The notes below the pieces were generated by a model. That model searched no databases and was not told the origin of the DNA. It worked only from the letters and a program-made list of their open reading frames with translations. This document shows, one piece after another, positions 1 through 8,132 of a stretch of DNA of 51,238 nt. The stretch is from assembly GCF_000374085.1 (NCBI RefSeq), contig NZ_KB893573.1, positions 1 through 51,238 on the forward strand. Reading direction: 5' to 3'. This DNA comes from Spirosoma spitsbergense DSM 19989. Lineage in GTDB: Bacteria > Bacteroidota > Bacteroidia > Cytophagales > Spirosomataceae. Position numbers and translations under genes: made by a program. The first letter of the stretch is position 1. Every line of letters begins with the position of its first letter.

Positions 1-2
1 GT

Positions 3-227
3 CAGCAGTCGCTGGCCACGGTGCTGGCTTATCTAATGCTGATGGCCTTTACCACCGATCAGCTCATTCAGTGGTGCAGTCATCCGTTTGAAGTTCTCTG
101 GCGAGAAGCCAAAACAAAAGCCAAACTTTGGGCTACCTTCCGGGCCTTGTTTATGGTCAAACCCTTAACCAGTTTTAGACATCTATATCAAGAAACTGCT
201 TACCTGTACGGAGTCGAAATTACTTGA
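3..227 (+). CDS. C-terminal end of a DDE transposase (cut by window edge)
   Basis: The reading frame is open from the first bases of the window and ends at a TGA at 225-227, so only about 74 residues of the C-terminus are present. The pattern is a hydrophobic stretch, then DQ, a hydrophobic/aromatic segment, W, a basic stretch, LW and a final aliphatic segment. This resembles the C-terminal tail of DDE transposases common in Bacteroidota insertion sequences. No catalytic residue lies inside the visible part, so the IS family cannot be named. A second IS remnant abuts it tail to tail. The assignment rests on pattern memory, and another mobile-element protein cannot be excluded. Confidence 0.5.
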   Translation, partial: QQSLATVLAYLMLMAFTTDQLIQWCSHPFEVLWREAKTKAKLWATFRALFMVKPLTSFRHLYQETAYLYGVEIT

Positions 228-363
228 AAACACCCAAATTAGAAACTGCTGCATGAATTTGGAGAATGGCACTAACTCGTTCTCGGACATAGGCTTTGGG
301 GTGGGTTTTGAGGGCCTTTTGCAAGGCTTGTTGAGCGGACTGGTCAAGGGTGAGTTTAAGCAT
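220..363 (-). pseudogene. N-terminal fragment of an IS630-type transposase
   Basis: A 47-codon frame on the minus strand starts at an ATG (363-361) and stops at 222-220. The translation begins MLKLTLDQSAQQALQKAL and continues with a Lys/Arg-rich helix (THPKAYVRERVSAILQIH). This looks like the N-terminal helix-turn-helix region of IS630-family transposases from Bacteroidota. Homology seems to stop near residue 37, after which about ten unrelated residues lead to the stop, so only the DNA-binding start of the gene survives. Its 3' end overlaps the last 8 bases of the DDE transposase on the other strand. The 10-mer AGAAACTGCT occurs at 191-200 and 241-250, close to the junction. Confidence 0.5.
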
Positions 364-494
364 AGTGGTCGCCGTTTGTTAATGTACCACAGGTAAAGTC
401 AGTTTCGGCGGTTAATTACTACAAATCAATAAACCGTGGGCTAACGGAATCGTGGAACAATGGGCTAATGGAACAACGGAATAACGAAACATAG

Positions 495-2159
495 CTATTT
501 ACCCATTTGCACAGCCCGCATGAGCACGACATTGTCCGGGTCGATCATAACGGAGGCTGGTTTGTTGGCTACCGGGATGGTGAACGTCTGGTTTTGCTGA
601 TTCATGGTCAGGCGGGGGGAGCGGGTTAGTTCGCGGCCACTACCGTCCTTCATGCTGAACGTGAGCGGGATGGTGAACACGGTACCCGACCGCTGCGCCT
701 GCCGAATATCGATAACCAGAGCTTTCTTTGCCGCGTCATAACTCGATCCCCACACTACTTCGGGGAATCCCGGCTGATAGAGCCATTGCTGAAAAAACGT
801 GCCCAGCTTTTTCCCTGAAACGCTTTCCATGATGGCCTGTAAATCGGACGTTTGGGCATTGGCGTTACGGTATTTGGCGTAGTAGGCCCGGATGCCTTTC
901 CAGAACGTATCGTCGCCGAGTTCGTTGCGGAGCATGTGCAGCACCCAACCGCCTTTCTGGTAGGAGTTTGGGTTCAATAAATCCATCAGGTTTGCGGTAG
1001 TGGAATCAACAACGGTGCCGGTTGGTTTGAGTGCCGTGTACCGGTAAATCTGGTTCCGGTTCTGATTCAGTACCGCGTTAAGCGTGTCTTTGCCGTAAGC
1101 GTGTTCGAGGTAGAGGGCAGAGAAATACGTAGCGAATCCCTCACTCAGCCAAAGCTGCGACCAGTCGGTTTCGGTAGCCGAATTGCCAAACCACTGGTGC
1201 GCAATTTCGTGGGCCAGCAGGGCTTCCACATCGGAATCCTTATGACCCACAATCACCTTCTCATTGTAGAAAATACAACTGGCATTCTCCATCCCGCCAA
1301 AAATAGTCGTGGACTCCACATTGGCCAGTTTCTCGTAGGAGTAGGGCCCAATTTTATCCATGAAGTATTGTAGAATCTCTTTAGCCGGACGGTAGTCAAT
1401 AAACCCCTTCTGACTATCGCGCGGGTAGAGCCAGCTTTGCACCGGTACGCCATTGACGGAGCCAACCTCATCGACCGCAAACTTTGCCGCGCCAATAACC
1501 ATTACCTTCGTTGGAATGGGCGTCTTCTCGTCCCAGCGCGTTAGCTTTCGTCCGTTGGGTAGATTGGTTTCGTTCACGAATTTGCCGTTGGAAATAACCC
1601 GATACGTAGCCGGGGCATTGACTGCAAACGAACAGGTAGCCTTATCGGATGGATGGTCGATGACGGGCAGGTAATTGCGGGCGTTGTTGGGCCAGTTATC
1701 GCCGAAGAACGTGCGTTCACCAAACTTATTCTGGCTGATAATCAACCCTCGCGCAGGCGTTCCTTCGTACCGAATCACCACCTCGGTTGGCTGATTTGGG
1801 GCCGGGGGCAGATTGATAAATACCCGGTCGTTACGCTGACTGAACGGCACTGCTTTCCCATCGGGCAGGCTTACCGCGCGTACCCGCATACCGGTAGCCC
1901 CGTCGTCAGCCTGTGCCGAATCGGCTTTATTGCTAATCAAGTCGAACCAGACGGTTTGCCGGTCGTCGGCGCGGGTGAAGCGGATGGTGGTTTCGCCCTT
2001 GATTTGGTTGGTAGAATCACTTAGCATCAGGGAAAAAGCGTAATGCTGCACATCCACACCCGGCTGCGTGTACAGAGCCGCCCTGCTGGCTATCTGCGCC
2101 TGCGTAACGGTGGTGATGAAAATGCACAAGGCAACCAGAAAACGTTGTTTTTTATTCAT
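495..2159 (-). CDS. Secreted M1-family zinc metallopeptidase (aminopeptidase)
   Basis: A 554-residue protein with an N-terminal signal peptide (MNKKQRF, hydrophobic core, cleavage near TQAQ at 18-22), so it acts in the periplasm or outside. The M1 hallmarks are present in order: a GAMEN-type exopeptidase motif written GGMEN (288-292), the zinc site HEIAH (317-321) and the third ligand E340 in LSEGFATYF. The N-terminal beta-rich domain typical of M1 enzymes fills residues 30-230. The long C-terminal helical domain of the largest members is absent; this is the short form. It probably trims N-terminal residues from peptides. It begins 6 bases after methylmalonyl-CoA epimerase on the same strand and is probably cotranscribed with it, though no functional link is evident. 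Confidence 0.92.
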   Translation of the reverse strand: MNKKQRFLVALCIFITTVTQAQIASRAALYTQPGVDVQHYAFSLMLSDSTNQIKGETTIRFTRADDRQTVWFDLISNKADSAQADDGATGMRVRAVSLPDGKAVPFSQRNDRVFINLPPAPNQPTEVVIRYEGTPARGLIISQNKFGERTFFGDNWPNNARNYLPVIDHPSDKATCSFAVNAPATYRVISNGKFVNETNLPNGRKLTRWDEKTPIPTKVMVIGAAKFAVDEVGSVNGVPVQSWLYPRDSQKGFIDYRPAKEILQYFMDKIGPYSYEKLANVESTTIFGGMENASCIFYNEKVIVGHKDSDVEALLAHEIAHQWFGNSATETDWSQLWLSEGFATYFSALYLEHAYGKDTLNAVLNQNRNQIYRYTALKPTGTVVDSTTANLMDLLNPNSYQKGGWVLHMLRNELGDDTFWKGIRAYYAKYRNANAQTSDLQAIMESVSGKKLGTFFQQWLYQPGFPEVVWGSSYDAAKKALVIDIRQAQRSGTVFTIPLTFSMKDGSGRELTRSPRLTMNQQNQTFTIPVANKPASVMIDPDNVVLMRAVQMGK

Positions 2160-2165
2160 ACTGGG

Positions 2166-2573
2166 TTATTCCTTAATTTCCTGACACAGTTCAATCAGGA
2201 CACCGTTGGTTGTTTTAGGATGTAGAAAACACACTAACTTATTGTCGGCACCGCGTTTGGGAACGTCATTCAGTAACGTAAATCCGTCGTTTTTTAGCCG
2301 TTCCATTTCGGCTTCGATGTCGTCGACCTCAAAAGCAATATGGTGAATCCCTTCTCCTTTTTTCTCCAGAAATTTGGCGATGGGGCTATCGGGGTTCGTG
2401 GCTTCGAGTAATTCGACTTTCGTCTTGTTTACCTGAAAAAAAGACGTCAGGACGCCTTCGGCCTCGACGGCTTCGGATTTGTAGGGAGCTACATTCAGCA
2501 GGCTCGTAAACAGGGCGTTCGACGCGGTCAGGTCCCGGACGGCAATGCCAATGTGTTCGACGTTGGTAAGCAT
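2166..2573 (-). CDS. mce: Methylmalonyl-CoA epimerase
   Basis: A 135-residue two-module glyoxalase/VOC-fold protein, the usual length for this family. It interconverts (R)- and (S)-methylmalonyl-CoA, linking propionyl-CoA metabolism to succinyl-CoA through the B12-dependent mutase. Visible family features are the opening VEHIGIAVRDL with metal ligand H7, the central GEGIHHIAFEVDD with H77/H78, and the closing GVLIELCQ with E128. The mutase genes are not in this window. The gene is divergent from the IscA-type gene, with starts 80 bases apart, and lies immediately upstream of the M1 peptidase. The ATG at 2573-2571 gives the normal N-terminus. Confidence 0.93.
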   Translation of the reverse strand: MLTNVEHIGIAVRDLTASNALFTSLLNVAPYKSEAVEAEGVLTSFFQVNKTKVELLEATNPDSPIAKFLEKKGEGIHHIAFEVDDIEAEMERLKNDGFTLLNDVPKRGADNKLVCFLHPKTTNGVLIELCQEIKE

Positions 2574-2653
2574 GGTTACAAAAGAACTTTTCCTTTCGGC
2601 CGAAAGTTATAGAGAAAGCATTGATATGCGTCAAAATTGACTTAATTACGACT

Positions 2654-2980
2654 ATGGTTACGGTTTCGGAAATTGCCAAAAATAAGATTGTTGAACTACG
2701 TACCAAAGACGGTCTGGCCGCAGATCTCGCTATCCGGGTAGCGGTGCAGGGGGGTGGGTGCTCGGGCCTGATGTACGACCTGCAATTTGATGCAACCCAG
2801 CAGCCCACCGACCATATCGTTGAAGATAAAGGCATTAAAATTCTGGTAGACCGTAAAAGCCTGCTCTATCTGGCCGGTACCGAACTCGATTTTTCGGACG
2901 GGCTGAACGGCAAAGGGTTCCAGTTCAAAAATCCAAACGCCAGTCGTACCTGCGGTTGCGGAGAAAGTTTCGCCGTCTGA
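2654..2980 (+). CDS. HesB/IscA-family iron-sulfur cluster assembly protein
   Basis: A 108-residue A-type Fe-S carrier. The three invariant cysteines are C36 (in GGGCSGL) and C100/C102 (in TCGCGESF), matching the spacing C35, C99, C101 of E. coli IscA. It would receive a [2Fe-2S] or [4Fe-4S] cluster from a scaffold and deliver it to apo-enzymes in the cytoplasm. An in-frame TTG lies 33 bases upstream, but the ATG at 2654 gives the canonical family N-terminus (MVTVSEIAKNKI) and was chosen. No isc or suf gene is adjacent. It is followed by a strong hairpin terminator. IscA, ErpA and SufA cannot be told apart from sequence alone here. Confidence 0.92.
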   Translation: MVTVSEIAKNKIVELRTKDGLAADLAIRVAVQGGGCSGLMYDLQFDATQQPTDHIVEDKGIKILVDRKSLLYLAGTELDFSDGLNGKGFQFKNPNASRTCGCGESFAV

Positions 2981-3041
2981 CCGCGCGGGCGGCCCCGACA
3001 GAATTTTTGGGATTAAATTTATTCTCCTGATTTTATATCAG

Positions 3042-3072
3042 AAAGGCCAGTCCCACGTGGATTGGCCTTTTG
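3042..3072 (+). terminator. Intrinsic terminator after the IscA-type gene
   Basis: A 12-bp stem pairs 3042-3053 with 3059-3070 (one G-T wobble) around a 5-base loop. The right arm ends in TTTT, and an A-run precedes the left arm, so it could stop transcription in both directions. It sits 61 bases after the stop codon. Confidence 0.75.
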
Positions 3073-3124
3073 GTTTTGAACCAATGTGAACTTATTCTTT
3101 CGTAGTTCTGGAGTGTCTGGTGAT

Positions 3125-3223
3125 AACCGCAGAGAACGCTAAGGCAAATTCGCAAAGAGCACTGAGTGGCTGACTGAATTCATTTGAGACCTTTGCGGTT
3201 TTGCCTTAGCGTTCTCTGCGGTT
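3125..3223. repeat. Long inverted repeat (33-bp arms, 33-base loop)
   Basis: Positions 3125-3157 and 3191-3223 are inverted copies differing at only two positions. The outermost part reads AACCGCAGAGAACGCTAAGG. The element ends 10 bases from the stop codon of the GH2 gene, between convergent genes that already have a separate terminator at 3042-3072. Arm length and loop size are more like a REP/MITE-type dispersed element than a simple terminator. No second copy was seen in this window. Confidence 0.75.
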
Positions 3224-3233
3224 AATACTAACG

Positions 3234-5183
3234 CTACCTGAACAGGGGCGCGTGGATTTGCCGGAGGGTTTCGACGGGAATTTTAATGACCTCTCTGTCG
3301 TAGGTGAGCAACCCATTTACTTCTCCTTCTACGTCGGTTGTCTGGGTGTACACAGCCGCTGAGAGAGCCTGTTTCTGGTAGTACTCAACTATTTTGGCGT
3401 ATTTCTTTTTGTAAGCTGCCAGTACCGTATCGGCCGAATGATAAGTCTGATAGCCCCAGTTACGCATGTTCGGGTTCCAGAGATGCCCGTCGATGGGCCA
3501 GCCAATGCCGCCAAACTCACCGATAACCACAACGCGGTCTGACTTCGGTTCGGGGGCTTTTGGTTCTTCCTGGTACGTGTGAATATCGTAAAAATCGCCC
3601 GCGCCCCGGTCATTCCAGCCACTGGCCGCGTTCACCAACCGACTTGGGTCGAGAGCTTTTACCCAGGCTGCCAGCCGCCCATTGTCGTACTGCCCCCATC
3701 CTTCATTATGCACGACCCAGGTAACAATGCTGGGGTGATTATGCAGGCGGTTCATCATCCGGCGCAGTTCCAGTTCAAACTGCTCCTTCCCCTTCGACCT
3801 GCGAATGGGTTCTGACTGGTCGCCGGGGGATTCGTTCTGCCCTTCCAGAAAACCCGATGGCATATCCTGCCAGACCAGGATACCCATTTTGTCGCAGAGG
3901 TAATAGTACCGCTCCGGTTCCACTTTTATGTGTTTCCGGAGCATATTGAACCCCGACTTTTTGAGGAAGTCTATTTCAAAGGCCATTCCTTCCTCCGACG
4001 GGGGCGTGAGCAATCCGGCAGGCCACCAGCCCTGGTCGAGCGGGCCATTCTGAAACACGAATTTGTTGTTCAGCAGCAACACCGGCTGATTTGGCAAGGG
4101 TCCATCCCCCACCGAAATCTTGCGCATGCCGAAGTATCCCGTTACGGCGTCGAGGGGCATACCCGTTGCGGTAGCATTGGCGTATGCCGTCCGGAGGGCT
4201 TCGTCCTGACGGGGCCGTTTGTTCCTAGGTGTATCGCCGAAGGGGTCCGTTACGGTAACCAGTTCTACTTTGTAATCGTATAAAAACGGACTATCCGGCG
4301 ACCATAGTTTGGGATTGCTTATGGGGAGGTACGCCGTTCGGCCTGCCCGTACGAGGGTTGTGGCTACTGTTTGACTACCATCCAGTGCCGTTACCCGAAT
4401 GGCCGTGGTGTAATTATTGGCTGGTTTATCCAGCAGGGCTTCCACCCGAACCCGGCCTGAATCCAGCTCGGGGGTCAACTGGACTTCTTCGATGTAAGTT
4501 TGCTTTGGTACCGGTTCCAGCCACACCGTTTGCCAGATGCCCGATACCGGTGTGTACCAGATACCCTGTGGATTCATCAACTGCTTACCCCGTGGCTGTT
4601 CCCCGGCAGAGGTAGGGTCCAGGACACCAAGAACCAGTTCATTTTGTCCCTCTTTCAGAAAGTCGGTAATGTCGAAGCTAAACGAATCGGAACCACCCGC
4701 ATGCGAACCGGTCAGCCCCCCGTTTACCCACAGGTTGCATTCGTAATCTACGGCCCCGAAGTGAATAAGCACCCGTTGCCCAGCCCATTCCTTTGGTATG
4801 CTCACTGCCTTTCGGTACCAAAGACGCTGGTTGGCGGTGAGGGATTTGGTTACTGTAGACAGCGTTGACTCAACGGCGAATGGGACCAGAATCTGCCCCT
4901 GATAACGGGTAGGAGCGGGAGCCGTTTTGGGCGTTATGGCGTAGTCCCACATCCCATTCAGGTTTTGCCACTGCTGCCGAATCATCTGCGGGCGTGGATA
5001 GTCCCGCCAGGCATTGTCGGCGGTTACCTGCTTTTCCCAGCGGCTCATGATGGGCGCAGGCCGGGGTTGATTAACGGGTGGTGGCTGGGCAACAACAGCG
5101 CTGGTACTAAGTAGTGAAACGCACAGAAACAGGTAGCGAATCATCTGTGTTTTTTGCCTTTCTTCCGTTATCATATCCATCAT
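3234..5183 (-). CDS. Secreted glycoside hydrolase family 2 protein
   Basis: A 649-residue GH2 enzyme of the beta-galactosidase/beta-glucuronidase type. A second in-frame ATG at 5144 gives MIRYLFLCVSLLSTSAVVAQ, a clean signal peptide with GAAAGG upstream, and is the likelier start; the 13 residues before it look non-native. The order is a jelly-roll sugar-binding domain (about 70-225), an Ig-like sandwich (about 225-340) and a TIM barrel. Catalytic residues by family position are acid/base E494 in VVHNEGWGQ and nucleophile E556 in VVVIGEFGG. The third GH2 domain set of classical LacZ is lacking. It starts 5 bases after the DUF4965 gene, so the two form an operon. Substrate is not predictable; a plant-polysaccharide side-chain sugar is plausible. 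Confidence 0.9.
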   Translation of the reverse strand: MMDMITEERQKTQMIRYLFLCVSLLSTSAVVAQPPPVNQPRPAPIMSRWEKQVTADNAWRDYPRPQMIRQQWQNLNGMWDYAITPKTAPAPTRYQGQILVPFAVESTLSTVTKSLTANQRLWYRKAVSIPKEWAGQRVLIHFGAVDYECNLWVNGGLTGSHAGGSDSFSFDITDFLKEGQNELVLGVLDPTSAGEQPRGKQLMNPQGIWYTPVSGIWQTVWLEPVPKQTYIEEVQLTPELDSGRVRVEALLDKPANNYTTAIRVTALDGSQTVATTLVRAGRTAYLPISNPKLWSPDSPFLYDYKVELVTVTDPFGDTPRNKRPRQDEALRTAYANATATGMPLDAVTGYFGMRKISVGDGPLPNQPVLLLNNKFVFQNGPLDQGWWPAGLLTPPSEEGMAFEIDFLKKSGFNMLRKHIKVEPERYYYLCDKMGILVWQDMPSGFLEGQNESPGDQSEPIRRSKGKEQFELELRRMMNRLHNHPSIVTWVVHNEGWGQYDNGRLAAWVKALDPSRLVNAASGWNDRGAGDFYDIHTYQEEPKAPEPKSDRVVVIGEFGGIGWPIDGHLWNPNMRNWGYQTYHSADTVLAAYKKKYAKIVEYYQKQALSAAVYTQTTDVEGEVNGLLTYDREVIKIPVETLRQIHAPLFR

Positions 5184-5188
5184 TAGTC

Positions 5189-7696
5189 TTACTTACCCTT
5201 ATCCAGTTTTCCTTCCAGCATTTTGATAAAATACCCACCTACTACCGACCGGGCTTGAAACCCGACCTGTTTGGCATTGGTAGTTTCGTGCCAGTCGCTG
5301 AGGGGGACGCGGGTAGGGGTTTCGTTGGCAAATTTCCAGACGGGTGCCACAAACTTCTGGAAGTCTTTGTCCGACTTTGCCAGCGTGGCTGTCCACATAA
5401 TCCAGTCCGATTTGGTGTATGTCTTGCGGCTGTCTAAGGGCAACCCATACTGCTTTTGTTTGGTCAGGTAGAAGTCGATTTCTTTCTGCGCTACTTCTTT
5501 GGGGAAGATATCCAGACCCAGTAGCTTATCCCAGACAATGTTGTATTTCTGGCTCCAGCTTCCGGGTGCTTTGTCGAAGGTCAGTGCATAATGGTCGCCT
5601 TCTGAGTCCATCTTCATCCACTTTAGCGCTAAATCTCGGGCCAGTGCCAAATGCTCGTCGGCTGTTTTCTTATCGCCCATCATCCCGGCCATGTGTCCAT
5701 AGCAGGCAATACCCATGATTGCCTTGGCGGAGAGGTTAGCGTTCCGGGCAAGGTGTCCGGCGAAGTCGTCGGTGCAAAGCTGATTAGCGGGGTCGAAGCC
5801 ATCACGCTTGAGGAACCCAACCCACTTGGTGAGCGTAGGCCAGTGTTCCCTGGCGAAGTCGGGCTTCCCGTCGCGCTGCACCGATGCGGCCGTCAGAATC
5901 ATCATATTTCCAGCTTCTTCTACCGGCATATCCTCGCCGTAGGTTTGTCCGTTGGCCAGTGGATAGGTACCTACGTCATGCGCCGGAAAATCCTTTTTCC
6001 ATTTTCCCGATTCGCTGTAGTCGAAAATGAATCGGAGCAGTCCCTTTGCCAGTTCATTATTATACAGTAGAAACAACGGAGCAGAAGGATACGTAACATC
6101 GACAGTGCCGATGGAGCCGTTTGAGAAATTTTCTTTGGAGAAGAAGAAAACCTCTCCTTTGGGACTGGCCACAATTTTATGGGCCGCAATGGCCTGACGG
6201 TACGCCAGCACGCACAAATCGGCGTACTGAGTACCCCCGGCTTTACGAGCATCGGCCCGAAGACGGGCATCGAAGTCGTTGCATTTTTTCTGCAACTGGT
6301 CGTACTCCTTCTCCGCCGTTTGCAACAGCACCGGCATGGTTATTTTACCGTCCCGATTCCACCAGGGTCGCAGGTTCTTGCCAAAATACTGGACGGAATA
6401 AACATCGTCGTAGGCCAGTAAAAGGTGTTTACTCGCCGACTTTGTTACATTACCAAAATCCAGCGTGGTAGCCAGTGCGAGGTCGATAGCGGCCCTGGGT
6501 GCAGCGGCCCCCGGTGCCGTTTTATCCGTTTTGGGTAGCGTACCGCTGGTTATGAATGATTTTTTCAGCCCGTCGGCCATGCCGGATTCCAACTGGTTGC
6601 CGGTTATCTGCGGTACCGCCAGATATGCCTGTCCCCAGTCAATCCGGATGTTGTCGCCTTTTTTGGCCAGAATGGGTTGAGCTACGGTGCCAATCGACGC
6701 AAAATTCAGTCCATTGGCCTGACCGGTATTTATCGCCACTTCCTGCCCAATCGTGTTAGTTGCCAGCGTGCCGGATTCGCTGAAAAATACCTGTACGGAA
6801 TGCTGCTTTTTGTCGCCCGACTGAACCTCGAAGGTGATGTACGAAACGGGCCGGGCTGCAATGTCCAGTTCCTCCAGCAACAGGGGCGACATGAAGTTGA
6901 CTGATAGTCTTACCGGTCCGGCCGTGAAGGCGTAGTTGGTTTGCGTGGCTGATACAGCTACATTCGTTTGTATGGCCCGTGCCACAACCGCCGACGGAAT
7001 TGGATTGACGATACCAATATCCACAAATGATCCTCCGCGTGGACTCACGCAATGAACGGCCAGTACATTTTTGCCTTTTTGGAGGGCTTTCTGTCCGGCT
7101 GCCGATAGGGACAGGTAAATGTATTCATTGACGTAACCGGTCTTATCCAGAATTTTGGTACCGTTCAGGTAAACCACTATATCGTCGTCGTGATTAAGGG
7201 AAAGCAGCAGTTTTGTTGGGTCGGCCTGGCCATCGTAGGTAAACTCCCGCCGGAGGTAGATACCGTCTTTCGCGCTGGTGGTCCACTTCGTTCTGGCGTC
7301 GGGCGTATCGCCAAATGGCCCCGGTCCTGATTGCCAGGCACGGGCATTGAAGACTGGCTTCTCCCAGCCGGCACCTGGTTTTGTGAGGGTATACTGAGCC
7401 GTGTAAGGCTGGGTTTCGCCGGTGGCTAAAATGGGTTTATAAGCAGTCGGTACAGCACCCAGAAACTGATAGGCTTTGCCATCCACCCGAATGATTCCCT
7501 CCAGCGACTGCGGTTTACCCGTCCAGTGGCGCGTGGGGGAGTCGGTTAGTTTATCGGTCATACTCCATACGCTGAAGTAAGGGTCGTGGGTGATAAGCGG
7601 ATAAGCGGGCGGGCGCAATGCCTGGGCCTGAGTAGATCCGTGGAATAGCATGAAAAATACGGTGAGCAGAGTAGGATAACACGACTTTTTATGCAT
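5189..7696 (-). CDS. Secreted DUF4964/DUF4965/DUF1793 'glutaminase-like' protein
   Basis: An 835-residue exported protein with a signal peptide ending near STQAQ (residue 25). The opening RPPAYPLITHDPYFSVWS is the DUF4964 signature. The C-terminal half (about 480-830) is an all-alpha toroid-like region with PVEEAGNMMIL, the DUF4965/DUF1793 domains found in fungal GtaA glutaminases. Residues about 108-235 look like an inserted galactose-binding-like domain with a trehalase/rhamnosidase-type motif (GPGPFGD and LRREF). Bacteroidota homologues are labelled glutaminase, but members often sit beside glycosidases and the true substrate is unsettled. It is the first gene of an operon with the GH2 enzyme, which argues for a carbohydrate-related role. 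Confidence 0.82.
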   Translation of the reverse strand: MHKKSCYPTLLTVFFMLFHGSTQAQALRPPAYPLITHDPYFSVWSMTDKLTDSPTRHWTGKPQSLEGIIRVDGKAYQFLGAVPTAYKPILATGETQPYTAQYTLTKPGAGWEKPVFNARAWQSGPGPFGDTPDARTKWTTSAKDGIYLRREFTYDGQADPTKLLLSLNHDDDIVVYLNGTKILDKTGYVNEYIYLSLSAAGQKALQKGKNVLAVHCVSPRGGSFVDIGIVNPIPSAVVARAIQTNVAVSATQTNYAFTAGPVRLSVNFMSPLLLEELDIAARPVSYITFEVQSGDKKQHSVQVFFSESGTLATNTIGQEVAINTGQANGLNFASIGTVAQPILAKKGDNIRIDWGQAYLAVPQITGNQLESGMADGLKKSFITSGTLPKTDKTAPGAAAPRAAIDLALATTLDFGNVTKSASKHLLLAYDDVYSVQYFGKNLRPWWNRDGKITMPVLLQTAEKEYDQLQKKCNDFDARLRADARKAGGTQYADLCVLAYRQAIAAHKIVASPKGEVFFFSKENFSNGSIGTVDVTYPSAPLFLLYNNELAKGLLRFIFDYSESGKWKKDFPAHDVGTYPLANGQTYGEDMPVEEAGNMMILTAASVQRDGKPDFAREHWPTLTKWVGFLKRDGFDPANQLCTDDFAGHLARNANLSAKAIMGIACYGHMAGMMGDKKTADEHLALARDLALKWMKMDSEGDHYALTFDKAPGSWSQKYNIVWDKLLGLDIFPKEVAQKEIDFYLTKQKQYGLPLDSRKTYTKSDWIMWTATLAKSDKDFQKFVAPVWKFANETPTRVPLSDWHETTNAKQVGFQARSVVGGYFIKMLEGKLDKGK

Positions 7697-7869
7697 CAGG
7701 GAGTCAGTTTTTGGGAATAGGTACTATGTTCTCATAAACCAGAATACACCCTTACTTTACTTATCAAATAGGGTATCAACAACCTAATTCGCACTTATAC
7801 GGGTAGAATAAATGGCTGCCATTCTTATTCGGCAAACCACTAACAAACTTCTTTGACGCGTCTGAACCC

Positions 7870-7983
7870 ATGAAATCTCTCCTCTACTGGCTGTTTTTGT
7901 CTATGCCTGCCGGGCATAAAACAGTATGTACTGCACAACAGACTACTAATGGGAAGATTGATTGCTCCTGGGGCCGACAGTGA
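7870..7983 (+). pseudogene. Possible signal-peptide remnant of a secreted protein
   Basis: A 37-codon frame starts at an ATG and encodes MKSLLYWLFLSMPAG followed by a polar stretch, then a TGA at 7981. The start resembles a Bacteroidota secretion signal, but nothing recognisable follows and the next frame is the transporter gene. It may be the surviving 5' end of a lost exported gene or a chance frame. The rest of the 7697-8132 spacer shows no further gene. Confidence 0.25.
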
Positions 7984-8132
7984 AAGCGTGTAGGTTCCTG
8001 CCAGTGCCTAAAAAAATACGTACTATTTCTTGGTTGAGCTTAACTACCCGCTTGCTTATTTATCCTTACTTGTTTATGACAGGAAACCAGAATCCAACAT
8101 CCACCGGCAATGTGCTGACAACGCCTGACCTG

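Noticed and set aside
364..494. Imperfect repeats of GGCTAAYGGAA / GGAACAA type
   Set aside because: Short and degenerate; could be low-complexity remains near the IS junction without a definable unit.
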